Source: an uncultured Victivallis sp. (GTDB lineage Bacteria > Verrucomicrobiota > Lentisphaeria > Victivallales > Victivallaceae). Taken from it: a stretch of 64,000 bases of DNA. Positions 35,000 through 50,169 of the stretch are shown in pieces. The notes beneath the pieces are model-generated. The model was given only the letters and a program-made list of their open reading frames with translations, was not told the origin of the DNA and did no database searches. Position 1 is the first letter of the stretch, and the number at the start of each line of letters is the position of its first letter. A program made the translations under genes and the position numbers. The stretch lies in assembly GCF_944391105.1 (NCBI RefSeq), contig NZ_CALXSK010000006.1, positions 1-64,000 on the forward strand. Reading direction: 5' to 3'.

Positions 35000-35149
35000 A
35001 TGCGTGAACTGGTTATATTGGAATGCACAGAGTGCAAGCGGCGTAATTACACGACGATGAAAGAGAAGCGTAATACGCCTGAGCGCCTGGAAAAGAAGAA
35101 GTACTGTAAATTTGAGCGCAAGCACACGGTCCACAAAGAGACCCGCTGA
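35000..35149 (+). CDS. rpmG: 50S ribosomal protein L33
   Basis: 49 residues, too short for routine prediction but clear: [19 protein letters not shown] then [15 protein letters not shown] and KHTVHKETR. The first zinc pair CTEC is present, but the second pair, usually CxxC, is reduced to a single Cys (YCKFERKH). So zinc binding may be altered. It lies in the usual tuf-rpmG-tRNA-Trp-secE-nusG order. Confidence 0.92.
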   Translation: MRELVILECTECKRRNYTTMKEKRNTPERLEKKKYCKFERKHTVHKETR

Positions 35150-35170
35150 AGCGAAGCAACGTATACAGTC

Positions 35171-35247
35171 AGGAGAGTAGCTCAGTTGGCTAGAGCGGCG
35201 GTCTCCAAAACCGCAGGTCGTGAGTTCGAGCCTCACCTCTCCTGCCA
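35171..35247 (+). tRNA. tRNA-Trp(CCA)
   Basis: 77 bases with encoded CCA. Acceptor AGGAGAG/CTCTCCT, anticodon loop CTCCAAA giving CCA, T-loop TTCGAGC. Confidence 0.94.
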
Positions 35248-35285
35248 TTTTTTGTGAAACAGTTGAGAACCAGGTAGGAAATCAG

Positions 35286-35528
35286 ATGGACAACGGAAAG
35301 AAGCGCGTCGGTGCAGTCGCCGGTTATGATTTGGTTACAGGGAAGATACGGCGCTTTATCTCTGAGACGGTTGCTGAGCTGCGCCGTTGTACCTGGCCGA
35401 ACCGTCAGCAGCTTTTTGAGTCGACTGTTCTGGTTGTGATCTGTATCGCGATTCTGGCGTGTTTCGTCGCCGGGGTAGATTGGGTAGCGGCCTGGGTGAT
35501 CCGCCTGATTACGGTCGGCAAGTATTAA
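35286..35528 (+). CDS. secE: preprotein translocase subunit SecE
   Basis: 80-residue single-span subunit of the SecYEG channel. The conserved amphipathic helix ISETVAELRRCTWPNRQQL comes before one hydrophobic segment (about 47 to 70). The ATG at 35286 follows GGTAGGAA; upstream frame extension into the tRNA is not real. nusG begins 12 bases downstream. Confidence 0.94.
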   Translation: MDNGKKRVGAVAGYDLVTGKIRRFISETVAELRRCTWPNRQQLFESTVLVVICIAILACFVAGVDWVAAWVIRLITVGKY

Positions 35529-35540
35529 AGAGAGAGTAAG

Positions 35541-36125
35541 ATGAACGATTCAGTCAACACCGAGCGTGACAATCGTGGACAGTGGTTTGTGATTCACACG
35601 CTTTCCGGTCACGAGAACAAGGTTCGCGACACGATCTTGCGTCAGCTTCAGAACGGCGATCAGGTTCCGGTCTATGAAGCGTTCATACCGACGGAAAAAG
35701 TGACGGAGGTTCGTCAGGGAACCAAGCGGACGACGACGCGGAAACTTTTTCCCGGATACATCTGGGTTCGGATGGATCTCTACGATGATCTCGGGATGAT
35801 CGATGAACGGGCCTGGTATTTTGTGCGCAGCGTGCAGGGTGTGCTGGGCTTTCTCGGCGGTACGAACAAGCCGACGCCGCTTTCGGATGCCGAGGTTGAG
35901 GATCTTCTCCGTCCCGTGCAGGCCGGGGAAACGGCTGCTGCGCGTCCGAAGGTTGAGTTTGAAATCGGTGAAACCGTGCGCATCAAAGATGGTGCGTTTG
36001 AGAATTTCGAGGGTTCGATTCAGGAGATCGACAATGAGCGTGGCAAGCTGAAGCTGATGGTGTCGATATTCGGTCGTTCCACTCCGGTAGAGTTGGAGTT
36101 CTGGCAGGTCGAGCGCACCGTTTGA
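35541..36125 (+). CDS. nusG: transcription antitermination protein NusG
   Basis: 194 residues. The N-terminal NGN domain has WFVIHTLSGHENKV and the KLFPGYIWVRMDL strand, and the C-terminal KOW domain begins IGETVRIKDGAFENFEGSI. It couples RNA polymerase to the ribosome and Rho. Located between secE and rplK as in most bacteria. Confidence 0.95.
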   Translation: MNDSVNTERDNRGQWFVIHTLSGHENKVRDTILRQLQNGDQVPVYEAFIPTEKVTEVRQGTKRTTTRKLFPGYIWVRMDLYDDLGMIDERAWYFVRSVQGVLGFLGGTNKPTPLSDAEVEDLLRPVQAGETAAARPKVEFEIGETVRIKDGAFENFEGSIQEIDNERGKLKLMVSIFGRSTPVELEFWQVERTV

Positions 36126-36221
36126 CGGTGACTCGAGCTTTTGTAACATGTCGTTAGATTCACTGGTGGCGGGATACCTGCCGGTCCGGACCACCTTTGA
36201 ATCGGAAAAAGGAAATTAATC
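36126..36221 (+). other. nusG-rplK intergenic leader
   Basis: Ninety-six bases holding a GC-rich potential stem (GGTGG with CCACC around a GCGGG/CCTGC pairing) and a AAAAAGGAAA site before rplK. In other bacteria L1 represses the L11 operon here, but I could not recognise the L1-binding fold. Confidence 0.3.
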
Positions 36222-36650
36222 ATGGCAAAGAAGGTTACAGGTCTGATCCGGTTGCAGATTCCTGCCGGCGCTGCTACGCCTGCGCCGCCGATCGGTCCCG
36301 CCCTCGGGCAGGCCGGCTGCAACATCATGGACTTCTGTAAGCAGTTCAATGCCGCCACTCAGTCACAGAGCGGGATGGTTATTCCTGTCGTGATCACGGT
36401 CTATCAGGACCGGTCGTTCACGTTCATCTGCAAGTCGCCCCCGGCTGCTGTTCTCGTGAAGAAGGCGGCGGGAGTGGCTTCCGCGGCGAAGAAGCCGGGC
36501 TACGAGAAGGCCGGCAAGATTACCCGTGCGCAGATCCGTGAAATCGTTCAGATCAAGAAGGCTGACATCAACGCCCGCAGCGAGGAAGCGGCAATGCGCA
36601 TCATCGAAGGAACCGCGCGCAGCATGGGAATTGAGGTGGTCGATGCGTAG
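36222..36650 (+). CDS. rplK: 50S ribosomal protein L11
   Basis: 142 residues. [24 protein letters not shown] at the start and the thiostrepton-region RNA-binding C-terminal domain are intact. It forms the GTPase-associated centre with L10/L12. Its end overlaps the rplA start by eight bases. Confidence 0.96.
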   Translation: MAKKVTGLIRLQIPAGAATPAPPIGPALGQAGCNIMDFCKQFNAATQSQSGMVIPVVITVYQDRSFTFICKSPPAAVLVKKAAGVASAAKKPGYEKAGKITRAQIREIVQIKKADINARSEEAAMRIIEGTARSMGIEVVDA

Positions 36651-37350
36651 AAGTAAGCTTTACAGGAAACAGATTGAGATCGAGGGATATGATCCGCAGC
36701 AGCGTTACGGCGTGGCGGAGGCGATCGCTCTTCTCAAGAAATTTCCGGGTGTGAAATTTGATCAGACTGCCGAAGTTGCGTTCAAGCTCGGCGTGGATCC
36801 CCGGAAATCCGACCAGACGGTTCGTGGTGCGGTTGCGCTTCCGGCCGGTACCGGTAAGAGCATTCGCGTTGCGGTTGTCGCAGACGGCGCTGCCGCTGCC
36901 GAGGCCAGAGAGGCCGGTGCGGATTGCGTTGGATTCGAAGATGTGGTTGAGAAGATCAAAGGCGGCTGGCAGGAGTTTGATATCCTGATTGTTACGCCGG
37001 ATGCGATGCGTCTTGTGCGTCCTCTGGGTCGTCAGCTTGGGCCGCGCGGACTTATGCCGAACCCGAAGACCGGTACGGTTACCGATCAGATCGGCAACGC
37101 AGTTCGCGAGGCCAAGGCCGGTCGTGCGGAATTCCGTGCGGATCGCGGTGCTTGCGTTCATGTTCCGTTCGGCAAGCTCTCCTTTGACGATGCGGCGCTC
37201 AAGAGCAACTTCGACGTGATTGTCGATGCGATTCAGAAGGCGAAGCCGCAGACTGCGAAAGGAGCTTACATCCTCTCCTGCACGATCACCGCGACGATGA
37301 CGCCGGGGATCAAGATCAATCCGAAAGAGTTGGCGAGAGGTAAGGAATGA
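36643..37350 (+). CDS. rplA: 50S ribosomal protein L1
   Basis: 235 residues, L1-stalk protein. The start at 36643 follows GAGGTGG and gives the normal length. The frame is open further upstream within rplK, but that extension is spurious. Conserved parts are [13 protein letters not shown] and the [13 protein letters not shown] end. Overlaps rplJ by four bases. Confidence 0.95.
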   Translation: MRRSKLYRKQIEIEGYDPQQRYGVAEAIALLKKFPGVKFDQTAEVAFKLGVDPRKSDQTVRGAVALPAGTGKSIRVAVVADGAAAAEAREAGADCVGFEDVVEKIKGGWQEFDILIVTPDAMRLVRPLGRQLGPRGLMPNPKTGTVTDQIGNAVREAKAGRAEFRADRGACVHVPFGKLSFDDAALKSNFDVIVDAIQKAKPQTAKGAYILSCTITATMTPGIKINPKELARGKE

Positions 37351-37868
37351 GAAGCGAAAAGCAGTTTCTGGTCAAAGAGATCAGTGAAAAGATCGGTTCT
37401 TCCGATTATGTCTACTTCGTCTCGTTCTCCGGCCTCAAGGTCAAGGAGCTGGAGGATCTGCGCAAGCAGCTGGCGAATGCCAATGCTTCCTGTCACGTGT
37501 TGAAGAACACGCTGATTAAGAAGGCTTGCGAACTTTTGAACATCAGCGGCGCGGATGCCGTCGACTTCACTCTCGGGACCGCGATGGTGTTCGGCCGGGG
37601 AGATTGCAGCGCGGTTGCAAAACTGTTGCTCGATTTCGGCAAAAAGAATGACAAACTTGCCGCCAAGGGCGGTTACATGGAGGGAGAAATTCTCACTCCC
37701 GCCCAGGTTGGAAGTCTTGCCGAGCTGCCCTCGAAGCCTGTGCTTCAGGCGATGCTGCTCGGTGTGCTGCAGGCTCCGTCGCGGAACCTCGTCAGCGTTC
37801 TCAATGCCAAGGCTGCGAGCATCCTGAATGTGCTCAACGCTTATAAAGAAAAAGTTGAAAATCAGTAA
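37347..37868 (+). CDS. rplJ: 50S ribosomal protein L10
   Basis: 173 residues. The rRNA-binding N-domain has [17 protein letters not shown] and KNTLIKKA. The C-terminal helix that carries L7/L12 dimers is present ([22 protein letters not shown]). ATGA overlap with rplA. In other bacteria the L10-L12 complex represses this operon. Confidence 0.95.
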   Translation: MRSEKQFLVKEISEKIGSSDYVYFVSFSGLKVKELEDLRKQLANANASCHVLKNTLIKKACELLNISGADAVDFTLGTAMVFGRGDCSAVAKLLLDFGKKNDKLAAKGGYMEGEILTPAQVGSLAELPSKPVLQAMLLGVLQAPSRNLVSVLNAKAASILNVLNAYKEKVENQ

Positions 37869-37897
37869 GCCAACGAAAAATAATGGAGGCATGTAAC

Positions 37898-38290
37898 ATG
37901 TCGGAAGAAAACAAGATGGAAGAGTTCGTCTCGTATGTCGAGAATATGACCGTTCTGGAGCTTTCCAAGCTGGTCAAGACTCTGGAAGAGCGTCTCGGTG
38001 TGAGCGCTGCGGCTCCGGTTGCGGTTGCCGCCGCGGCTCCGGCTGCCGGTGCGGCCGCTGCTGCCGAGGAAGAGAAAACCGAGTTTGACGTGATCCTCGC
38101 CGGTTTTGATGCCGCGAAGAAGATCGGTGTCATCAAGGTTGTCCGCGAACTCACCGGGCTCGGCCTGAAGGAGGCCAAGGATATGGTCGAAGGTGCTCCG
38201 AAGACGCTCAAGGAAGCGGTTGCCAAGGACGAGGCCGAGAAGATCAAGAAGCAGCTTGAAGAGGCTGGCGCGAAGGTCGAAATCAAGTAA
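37898..38290 (+). CDS. rplL: 50S ribosomal protein L7/L12
   Basis: 130 residues. The ATG at 37898 is chosen because a TGGAGGC site lies about nine bases before it; an upstream ATG gives an atypical five-residue extension. The N-terminal dimer domain, Ala-rich hinge (about 42 to 60) and C-terminal domain ([30 protein letters not shown]) are complete. Multi-copy stalk protein that recruits translation GTPases. Confidence 0.96.
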   Translation: MSEENKMEEFVSYVENMTVLELSKLVKTLEERLGVSAAAPVAVAAAAPAAGAAAAAEEEKTEFDVILAGFDAAKKIGVIKVVRELTGLGLKEAKDMVEGAPKTLKEAVAKDEAEKIKKQLEEAGAKVEIK

Positions 38291-38308
38291 TTTCCCTTCG
38301 ATTTCCTG

Positions 38309-38345
38309 CGGCGGAGACGATTTTTTCGTCTCCCGCCGTTTTTCC
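38309..38345 (+). terminator. strong hairpin between rplL and rpoB
   Basis: CGGCGG-GAGACGA pairs with TCGTCTC-CCGCCG around a T-rich loop, followed by TTTTT. It probably sets the rpoBC to ribosomal-protein ratio by partial termination, as the attenuator at this place does in E. coli. Confidence 0.75.
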
Positions 38346-38657
38346 GTATTCGGGTCATGGACCCACTTTCCGCGGCGCATTTTGATGTGGTATTTTGTTG
38401 AACATGCGTTGCAACCGGTTTGAATTGGTGGTTTTTTCGATTCAGGCCGCTTAGAATTTTCAGAAAAAATCGAATATTTCCGAACTGCTGGTGTGGTGTT
38501 TTGCCGGCAGGTCGGTTTCTTTGTGTTTTGGCTATGGTGTTTTTCGGATGACTTGAGGTCAAGTTGCTTGAGTTCCGGTTTTCGGTCTCTTCGGGTCTTC
38601 CGAATTTGGATAAGAATTTTTTTGTTTTTTTTCATCACATAAAACAACAGGCAGGGT
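38346..38657 (+). other. rplL-rpoB intergenic region
   Basis: About 310 bases without a gene. No promoter stands out; TTGAAC/TGAATT near 38398 to 38426 is a weak candidate. The rpoB start has a GGCAGGG site. Confidence 0.3.
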
Positions 38658-41600
38658 ATGGCAAAACGAATTAATTATGGGAAACTCCGGGATGTTCTGG
38701 ATGTGCCGGATCTGATCGGTCTCCAGGTGGATTCCTACCGTGATTTTCTGCAGCGTGACGTTCCGCCCGCAGAGCGGAAGAATCAGGGGCTTCAGGAGGT
38801 TTTCAATGAAATCTTCCCGATTGAGAGTTTCGACAAGCAGATGTCGCTTGAATTCGTCTCCTATGAGATCGGCAACGCGAGCGAGCACAAAGGTGATGTT
38901 GTCGACTGCATCAAGGACGGAAAGATCTACGACGCCCCGCTCTATGTCGATTTCCTGCTGAAGGTCAACGGAACGGAGATTCCGGAACGCGTCTACATGG
39001 GTGACATTCCGATCATGACGGAACAGGGGACGTTCATCATCAATGGAGCGGAGCGAGTCATCATCAGTCAGCTGCACCGTTCACCCGGCATCTGCTTTGA
39101 GAAGACGCGTCACACTTCCGGACGGACGCTCTATTCGTACCGGATCATTCCGGATCGTGGTTCCTGGATGGATGTCCAGTTTGACATCAACGACTTCATT
39201 TTCATTTATCTTGACCGTCGCCGCCGTCGCCGGAAATTCTATATTACGACTTTCCTGCGCGCGATCGGGTATCCGACCAACCGCGACATCCTTTCAGAGT
39301 GCTACGAAGTCAAAAAGTACACGGTTCAGCAGCTGCTCAAGCAGAAGGATCTTTCCGGATTCTACACGATTGATGATATCACCAGCGACGATGACATTGT
39401 TGTGATCGATGAACTTGTGCAGCTGACCGAGAATCACCTCAAGCAGCTCGTCGATGCCGGGATCAAGGAGGTCGAGCTTGCTTACGTCGCCGACGGAGAC
39501 AACTACCTCATCGGCTGCATGCGCAAGGATCAGGTGCGCAACGAGGAAGATGCGTTGAAGGAGATCTATCGCCGCATGCGTCCGGGCGATCCGACGAACA
39601 TCAACAATGCGCGTCTGCTCATCAAGCGGCTTTTCTTCGACAATCGCCGTTACGATCTCGGCGCAGTCGGACGTTACAAGCTCAATGAACGGCTCAAGCA
39701 GGATATTCCGCTGACGCAGCGCGTCCTCGATCCGAAGGATCTGATGGCGGCGACGAAGATGTTGATCAAACTTCGTCATTCGGGCGGTCAGGTCGACGAC
39801 ATCGATCATCTCGGTGCGCGTCGTGTGCGTACGGTCGGCGAGCTGCTGCAGAATCAGTGTCGTGCGGGACTTCTGCGGACGGAGCGCCTGGTTCGCGAAC
39901 GCATGACGTTCGACGAGCAGAATGTGACGCCGTCGAAACTGGTGAATCCGAAGGCGTTTGCGGGTGTGATCCGCGATTTCTTCGCGCGCAGTCAGCTTTC
40001 GCAGTTCATGGACCAGACGAACCCGTTGAGTGAACTTACGAACAAGCGTCGTCTCTCCGCTCTCGGTCCCGGCGGTCTTTCGCGCGACCGCGCCGGCTTT
40101 GAGGTGCGTGACGTGCATCCGAGCCACTACGGACGTATCTGCCCGATCGAGACTCCGGAAGGTCCGAATATCGGTCTGATCTCTTCGATGTCGCTCTACG
40201 CGATTATCGATGAGTACGGATTCCTGGAGACGCCGTACCGCAAGGTGGTCGACGGACAGGTTACCGACCAGATCGACTATCTGACCGCCGACAAGGAGGA
40301 GCAGTACGTCATTGCGCAGGCGAATGCGCCGCTTGATGAGAATGGTCGTTTCATCCGTCCGACGGTCATGAGCCGCTATAAGAGTGAAAATGAGGAGCAT
40401 CCGCGCGAGGAAGTCCAGTACATGGACGTTTCTCCGAAACAGCTCGTAAGCGCGGCGGCTGGTATCATTCCGTTCCTCGAGCATGACGACGCGAACCGTG
40501 CTCTGATGGGTTCGAACATGCAGCGTCAGGCGGTTCCGCTTCTGATGCCGGATTCGCCGCTGGTCGGAACCGGTCTGGAAGCGCGCATTGCCCGCGACTC
40601 CCGGGCGGTGGTGGCGGCCAAGGCCGACGGTATCGTCGCCGAGGTTGTCAGCGATCACATTGTGGTGACCCCGGACGGGAATCTGCCCGCTGCAGATGCT
40701 CCGAAGGATTCTTATCAGTATTACCGGCTCTACAAGTATCTGCGCAGCAATGCCGGAACCTGTGTGAACCAGCGGCCGATCTGCCATCGCGGGCAGGTGG
40801 TGAAGAAAGGCGATATCCTCGCCGATGGAGCGGCCACGCAGGATGGAGAGCTCGCGCTCGGCCGGAACGTGCTTGTGGCATACATGCCGTGGTGCGGCTA
40901 CAACTTCGAGGACGCGATCATCGTTTCGGAGCGTCTGGTGAAGGAGGATGTCTACACGAGCGTTCACGTTGACGAGTTTGAGATCACGAGCCGCGAGACG
41001 AAGCTCGGACCTGAGGAGATCACGCGGGATATTCCGAACGTCAGCGAGGATGCGTTGCGCAACCTCGACAGCCGCGGAGTGGTTTATGAGGGCGCGGAAG
41101 TGGTGCCGGGCGATATTCTCGTCGGCAAGATCACGCCGAAGAGCGAGACCGAGCTTGCGCCGGAAGAGCGGCTGCTGCGGGCGATTTTCGGTGAGAAGGC
41201 TGCGGACGTGAAGGATTCGAGTCTGACCGTTTCGAGCGGCAAGGGCGGCATTGTCATGGACATCCGCATCGAGTACGCGAAGGATCCCGCCCGCGGGGCG
41301 ATGACCCGGACCGAGGCGAAGCGGCAGGAAAAGATGATGAAGAACGATTACCGGGACATCTACAACGGCCTGATCGACGATCTGACCGCCCGGCTTTCGG
41401 ATGTGATGCTCGGTGTGAAACTGCCGTATCCGATTTTCGACATGTCGCCGGCCCGGGAGAATGCCGTTCTGATCAGTTCGAACCGGAAGGTGACAAAGAG
41501 TTCGATTCAGAAGCTTGCCGCGCATTATGACTGCTGGGGCATGGAAGATTGCGAACTCAAGAAGACGTTGACCGGCATCATCGACACGTTCATTCCGCAG

Positions 41601-42479
41601 TTCGAGGAGAATGAGGAGAAGCGCCGTCGTCTTGGTGACAACGCCGAGTTCACAGAGGCCGACAATGGAGTCATCAAGCGGGTGAAGGTCTATGTCGGCT
41701 GCAAGCGGAAGCTGCAGGTCGGGGACAAGATGGCCGGTCGTCACGGAAACAAGGGTATTGTTTCGCGGATCGTGCCGGTTGAGGATATGCCGTTCCTTGA
41801 GGACGGCACCCCGGTGGACATCATTCTGAACCCGCTCGGCGTGCCGAGCCGCATGAACATCGGCCAGGTGCTTGAGACGCATCTCGGCTGGGCGGCGAAG
41901 ATGCTCGGGATCAAGGTTGCGACTCCGGTGTTCGACGGTATTCCGGAAGAGAAGATCGTCGAGCTCATGAAGGAGGGCAACGATGCGTTCACGGCGAAGG
42001 AAGGCCACGACTATCACTGGGGCTTCCGTCAGGATGAGGCCGGAAACTGGGTTTATGACGGCAAGGCCGACGTCTATGACGGGCGCACGGGTGACAAGTT
42101 CGATCAGCGCGTGATGGTGGGCCATGTGTACATGCTGAAACTCGACCACCTGGTTGCGAACAAGATCCATGCGCGTGCGGTCGGTCCGTACTCGCTGGTG
42201 ACGCAGCAGCCGCTCGGCGGCAAAGCTCAGCACGGCGGTCAGCGGTTCGGAGAAATGGAGGTGTGGGCGCTCGAGGCTTACGGAGCGGCGCACAACCTTC
42301 AGGAGATGTTGACGGTGAAGTCCGACGACGTCGCCGGCCGGGCGCGCATCTACGAGTCGATTGTGAAAGGTCAGAATATTCTGGAAGCCGGTCGACCGGA
42401 ATCCTTCAACGTGCTGCTGAAGGAAATGCAGAGCCTCGGGCTCGACATCCGTACCGTGAAGAAGACGGGCGAACATTAA
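38658..42479 (+). CDS. rpoB: DNA-directed RNA polymerase subunit beta
   Basis: 1273 residues. The rifampicin region is standard (FFARSQLSQFMDQTNPLSEL with HKRRLSALGPGGL-type NKRRLSALGPGGL). Late motifs include GRHGNKGIVSRI and the C-terminal clamp KAQHGGQRFGEMEVWALEAYGAA. No unusual insertion was noticed. rpoC follows 18 bases downstream. Confidence 0.98.
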   Translation: MAKRINYGKLRDVLDVPDLIGLQVDSYRDFLQRDVPPAERKNQGLQEVFNEIFPIESFDKQMSLEFVSYEIGNASEHKGDVVDCIKDGKIYDAPLYVDFLLKVNGTEIPERVYMGDIPIMTEQGTFIINGAERVIISQLHRSPGICFEKTRHTSGRTLYSYRIIPDRGSWMDVQFDINDFIFIYLDRRRRRRKFYITTFLRAIGYPTNRDILSECYEVKKYTVQQLLKQKDLSGFYTIDDITSDDDIVVIDELVQLTENHLKQLVDAGIKEVELAYVADGDNYLIGCMRKDQVRNEEDALKEIYRRMRPGDPTNINNARLLIKRLFFDNRRYDLGAVGRYKLNERLKQDIPLTQRVLDPKDLMAATKMLIKLRHSGGQVDDIDHLGARRVRTVGELLQNQCRAGLLRTERLVRERMTFDEQNVTPSKLVNPKAFAGVIRDFFARSQLSQFMDQTNPLSELTNKRRLSALGPGGLSRDRAGFEVRDVHPSHYGRICPIETPEGPNIGLISSMSLYAIIDEYGFLETPYRKVVDGQVTDQIDYLTADKEEQYVIAQANAPLDENGRFIRPTVMSRYKSENEEHPREEVQYMDVSPKQLVSAAAGIIPFLEHDDANRALMGSNMQRQAVPLLMPDSPLVGTGLEARIARDSRAVVAAKADGIVAEVVSDHIVVTPDGNLPAADAPKDSYQYYRLYKYLRSNAGTCVNQRPICHRGQVVKKGDILADGAATQDGELALGRNVLVAYMPWCGYNFEDAIIVSERLVKEDVYTSVHVDEFEITSRETKLGPEEITRDIPNVSEDALRNLDSRGVVYEGAEVVPGDILVGKITPKSETELAPEERLLRAIFGEKAADVKDSSLTVSSGKGGIVMDIRIEYAKDPARGAMTRTEAKRQEKMMKNDYRDIYNGLIDDLTARLSDVMLGVKLPYPIFDMSPARENAVLISSNRKVTKSSIQKLAAHYDCWGMEDCELKKTLTGIIDTFIPQFEENEEKRRRLGDNAEFTEADNGVIKRVKVYVGCKRKLQVGDKMAGRHGNKGIVSRIVPVEDMPFLEDGTPVDIILNPLGVPSRMNIGQVLETHLGWAAKMLGIKVATPVFDGIPEEKIVELMKEGNDAFTAKEGHDYHWGFRQDEAGNWVYDGKADVYDGRTGDKFDQRVMVGHVYMLKLDHLVANKIHARAVGPYSLVTQQPLGGKAQHGGQRFGEMEVWALEAYGAAHNLQEMLTVKSDDVAGRARIYESIVKGQNILEAGRPESFNVLLKEMQSLGLDIRTVKKTGEH

Positions 42480-42497
42480 TTCGAGGAGGAATTTACC

Positions 42498-46919
<4,422 letters not shown>

Positions 46920-46938
46920 GCGTAAATCGATGAACGGT

Positions 46939-46971
46939 GCGCCCCCGTGTGAAGAAGTTCGCGGGGGGCGC
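46939..46971 (+). terminator. hairpin after rpoC
   Basis: GCGCCCCC and GGGGGCGC arms with a 17-base loop, 20 bases after the rpoC stop. No immediate T-run; T-rich DNA follows about ten bases later. A promoter for rpsL lies just beyond. Confidence 0.5.
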
Positions 46972-47018
46972 CGGAACGGGTTTCTGCAAGATTTTTGGCA
47001 AAAAAAACGGTAAGTTAT

Positions 47019-47047
47019 TTGCAAAAACCACTTTGCGGTATTATTTT
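47019..47047 (+). promoter_or_regulatory. promoter of the str/S10 operon
   Basis: TTGCAA at 47019, 17-base spacer, TATTTT at 47042; an A8 tract lies upstream at 47000. The leader to rpsL is about 60 bases. Confidence 0.6.
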
Positions 47048-47113
47048 ATTAGTCTTTGATGCATGTTAAGTCATTTAAATTTCGAATGAAAATATAAGAA
47101 ACAGGAATTTGTT

Positions 47114-47524
47114 ATGCCGACAATCAACCAGTTGGTGCGTTTCGGACGCGAAGAGAAGGCGAAGAAAAGTAAGTCGAAGGCGTTGAGCGCCTGCCCGCAG
47201 CGCCGTGGAGTCTGCCTGCAGGTGACGACTCGTACCCCGAAGAAACCGAACTCGGCGTTGCGCAAGATTGCGCGTGTTCGTCTGACCAACGGGCAGGAAG
47301 TGACGGCGTACGTCGGCGGCGAAGGGCACAATCTGCAGGAGCACTCTGTGGTGCTTGTGAAGGGTGGTCGTGTGCGTGACCTGCCGGGTGTGCGTTATCA
47401 CATTGTCCGTGGCGCGCTGGACAGCCTCGGTGTGGATAAGCGTCGCCAGGGGCGTTCCAAATACGGCGCGAAGCGTCCGAAGCCGGGTCAGGAAGCGGCT
47501 GCCGCCAAGGGTAAGAAGAAGTAA
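47114..47524 (+). CDS. rpsL: 30S ribosomal protein S12
   Basis: 136 residues, decoding-centre protein. [11 protein letters not shown] start, [20 protein letters not shown] and the [12 protein letters not shown] segment are intact; Lys residues at the streptomycin-resistance positions are present (KKPN, and GRVRDLPGV). The C-terminal tail is Lys-rich and slightly longer than usual. Confidence 0.96.
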   Translation: MPTINQLVRFGREEKAKKSKSKALSACPQRRGVCLQVTTRTPKKPNSALRKIARVRLTNGQEVTAYVGGEGHNLQEHSVVLVKGGRVRDLPGVRYHIVRGALDSLGVDKRRQGRSKYGAKRPKPGQEAAAAKGKKK

Positions 47525-47562
47525 TTGGTCACAATTTGAATTTCAGATAAGGTGCGAAACAG

Positions 47563-48033
47563 ATGAGAAGACGCAGTGCTGTGAAGCGGGAACTGATTCC
47601 CGACGTGAAGTACAACAGCGAGCTGGTGGCCCGGCTGATCAATACGATCATGACCCGCGGCAAAAAATCCACCGCGCAGCAGATTGTTTACGGTGCGTTT
47701 GATGTGATCCAGGCGAAGAAGCCGGAGATGCAACCGCTCGACGTGTTCCTCCAGGCGCTGGAGAACGTGAAGCCGAAACTCGAAGTGAAGAGCCGTCGTG
47801 TCGGCGGTGCGACCTATCAGGTTCCGATCGAAGTCGATCCGGAGCGTCAGGTGGCGTTGGCGATGCGGTGGATCACGACCTATTCCCGCGGCCGCAAGGG
47901 CAAGTCGATGACGGAGTCTCTGGCGGGCGAGTTGCTGGATGCGTTCGAGAACACCGGTTCCTCGATCAAGAAGAAAGAAGACACCTTTAAAATGGCGCAG
48001 GCGAACAAGGCGTTCGCTCATTACCGCTGGTAA
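47563..48033 (+). CDS. rpsG: 30S ribosomal protein S7
   Basis: 156 residues, organiser of the 3' domain of 16S rRNA. Conserved [21 protein letters not shown] start, [22 protein letters not shown] centre and [10 protein letters not shown] end. In E. coli it represses the str operon; no site was recognised here. Confidence 0.96.
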   Translation: MRRRSAVKRELIPDVKYNSELVARLINTIMTRGKKSTAQQIVYGAFDVIQAKKPEMQPLDVFLQALENVKPKLEVKSRRVGGATYQVPIEVDPERQVALAMRWITTYSRGRKGKSMTESLAGELLDAFENTGSSIKKKEDTFKMAQANKAFAHYRW

Positions 48034-48042
48034 GCGCCGGGA

Positions 48043-50166
48043 ATGATGAATATGAGTACCGAGCAGGACAAAACCCAATATCATGAGTCGCCGCACCGCA
48101 AGCATGCGCTGAAGGATTACCGCAACATCGGCATCATGGCCCACATTGACGCGGGCAAAACCACTCTGACCGAGCGGATTCTTTTCTACTGCGGCGTGAA
48201 TTACAAGATCGGTGATACCCATGAGGGCACGGCCACCATGGACTGGATGGAGCAGGAGCGTGAACGCGGCATTACGATTACCAGCGCCGCCACCACCTGT
48301 TATTGGAAGAATCACCGGATCAACATCATCGACACTCCCGGACACGTGGACTTCACTGCCGAAGTGGAGCGTTCGCTGCGCGTTCTCGACGGAGCGGTTG
48401 CTGTGTTCTGCTCGGTCGGGAAGGTTCAGCCCCAGAGCGAGACCGTCTGGCGCCAGGCGCAGAAGTATCATGTTCCGATCGTGGCGCTGGTCAACAAGAT
48501 GGACCGCACCGGAGCGGATTTCGACGGGGTTGTGACGGAAATCCATACGAAGCTCGGTGCGACGCCGGTTCCGCTCATGCTGCCGATCGGTCGCGAGTCG
48601 GAATTCAAGGGCGTGATTGACGTGCTGGAAAACAAATGCGTCTATTTCAGCGACAAGGATAACGGCGTGACGATGACCGAGGAGGAGCCGACCGGCGATC
48701 TCAAGACGCGTCAGGAAGCCGCCTACAAGCACATGGTCGAGTGTCTGGCCGAGGTTGATGACGAAATTATGGAGATCTACCTCGCCGATGAGATGCCGGA
48801 TCACGATCAGATCAAGGCCGCTCTGCGCCGTGCGACCCTTGCCGCTAAAATCGTGCCTGTCGCCTGCTGCACGGCGTTTAAGAACAAGGGTGTGCAGAAG
48901 CTGCTCGACGTCGTGGTTGACTATCTCCCGAGCCCGGTTGACATCTGGGACATCAAGGGAACCGATCCGACCACGGGCGAAGCGATTACGCGCCATGTCG
49001 GTGATTTGCAGCCGTTCGCGGCGCTGGTGTTCAAAATCATGACCGACCCGTTTGTTGGTAAGCTCTACTATTTCCGTGTTTACTCCGGCGTTGCCTCGCA
49101 GGGGATGAGCGTCTACAATCCGCGTACCAACAAGCGTGAGCGTCTCGGCCGTCTGCTTCAGATGCACGCGAATCAGCGGGTTGAGCAGGAGGAGATCTTC
49201 TCCGGCGACATTGCGGCTGCGGTGGGTCTGAAGAACGTCACGACGGGTGATACGATCTGTCTTGAGGACAAGCCGATTGTTCTGGAGTCGATGGCGTTCC
49301 CCGAGCCGGTGATCTCGATTGCGGTCGAGCCGAAGTCGTCGGGTGACCGCGACAAGCTCTCGAAGGGGCTGATTGCCCTTGCGGAAGAGGATCCGACCTT
49401 CCAGGTTCGTTCCGACGAGGAGACCGGGCAGACGATCATCTCCGGTATGGGAGAGCTGCACCTTGAGATCATCCTGGACCGTCTGGTTCGTGAGTTCAAG
49501 GTTGAGGCGAACACCGGTGCTCCGCAGGTTGCGTACCGCGAGGCGCTTTGCGGTTCGGCCGATTCGAACATGAAGTTCGTGCGTCAGTCCGGCGGCCGCG
49601 GTCAGTACGGTCACTGTATCATCAATCTGATTCCGGGCGAACGTGGCTCCGGTATTGTGATCGAGAACAAGGTTGTCGGCGGAAACATTCCGAAGGAGTA
49701 CATCAAGCCGATCGAGCAGGGTATTCGCGAGGCGGCCGCCTCCGGGGTGCTGGCCGGCTATCCGCTGATCGACTTCAAGGTTGAAATCATCGATGGTTCG
49801 TATCACCCGGTCGACTCCTCGGAAATGGCGTTCAAGGTTGCCGGTTCGATGGCGCTCAAAGATGCTGCGAAGAAGGCGGGAATCATGTTGCTTGAGCCGA
49901 TCATGAAGGTTGAGCTGACCACGCCGGATGAGAATATGGGCGACCTGATCGGTGACATCACGAGCCGTCGCGGCACGATTGTTGAGATCAATGCCGGTGA
50001 GAACAGTTTCACGCGGGTTCATGCGAACGTTCCGCTGTCGGAGCTGTTTGGATACGCCACCGCGATTCGTTCGCTTTCGCGCGGCCGCGCTTCCTACTCG
50101 ATGGAGCCGGCGCACTTCGAGAGAGTTCCGAAACAAGTCCAAGATAAAATTGTGGAGAAGAAATAA
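48043..50166 (+). CDS. fusA: elongation factor G
   Basis: 707-residue translocase GTPase. G1 is [10 protein letters not shown]3 DTPGHVDF, G4 NKMDRTGAD; domains II to V are complete through [18 protein letters not shown]-type ending ([14 protein letters not shown]). Ten bases after rpsG and four before rpsJ, so it is part of one long operon. Confidence 0.97.
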   Translation: MMNMSTEQDKTQYHESPHRKHALKDYRNIGIMAHIDAGKTTLTERILFYCGVNYKIGDTHEGTATMDWMEQERERGITITSAATTCYWKNHRINIIDTPGHVDFTAEVERSLRVLDGAVAVFCSVGKVQPQSETVWRQAQKYHVPIVALVNKMDRTGADFDGVVTEIHTKLGATPVPLMLPIGRESEFKGVIDVLENKCVYFSDKDNGVTMTEEEPTGDLKTRQEAAYKHMVECLAEVDDEIMEIYLADEMPDHDQIKAALRRATLAAKIVPVACCTAFKNKGVQKLLDVVVDYLPSPVDIWDIKGTDPTTGEAITRHVGDLQPFAALVFKIMTDPFVGKLYYFRVYSGVASQGMSVYNPRTNKRERLGRLLQMHANQRVEQEEIFSGDIAAAVGLKNVTTGDTICLEDKPIVLESMAFPEPVISIAVEPKSSGDRDKLSKGLIALAEEDPTFQVRSDEETGQTIISGMGELHLEIILDRLVREFKVEANTGAPQVAYREALCGSADSNMKFVRQSGGRGQYGHCIINLIPGERGSGIVIENKVVGGNIPKEYIKPIEQGIREAAASGVLAGYPLIDFKVEIIDGSYHPVDSSEMAFKVAGSMALKDAAKKAGIMLLEPIMKVELTTPDENMGDLIGDITSRRGTIVEINAGENSFTRVHANVPLSELFGYATAIRSLSRGRASYSMEPAHFERVPKQVQDKIVEKK

Positions 50167-50169
50167 GTT

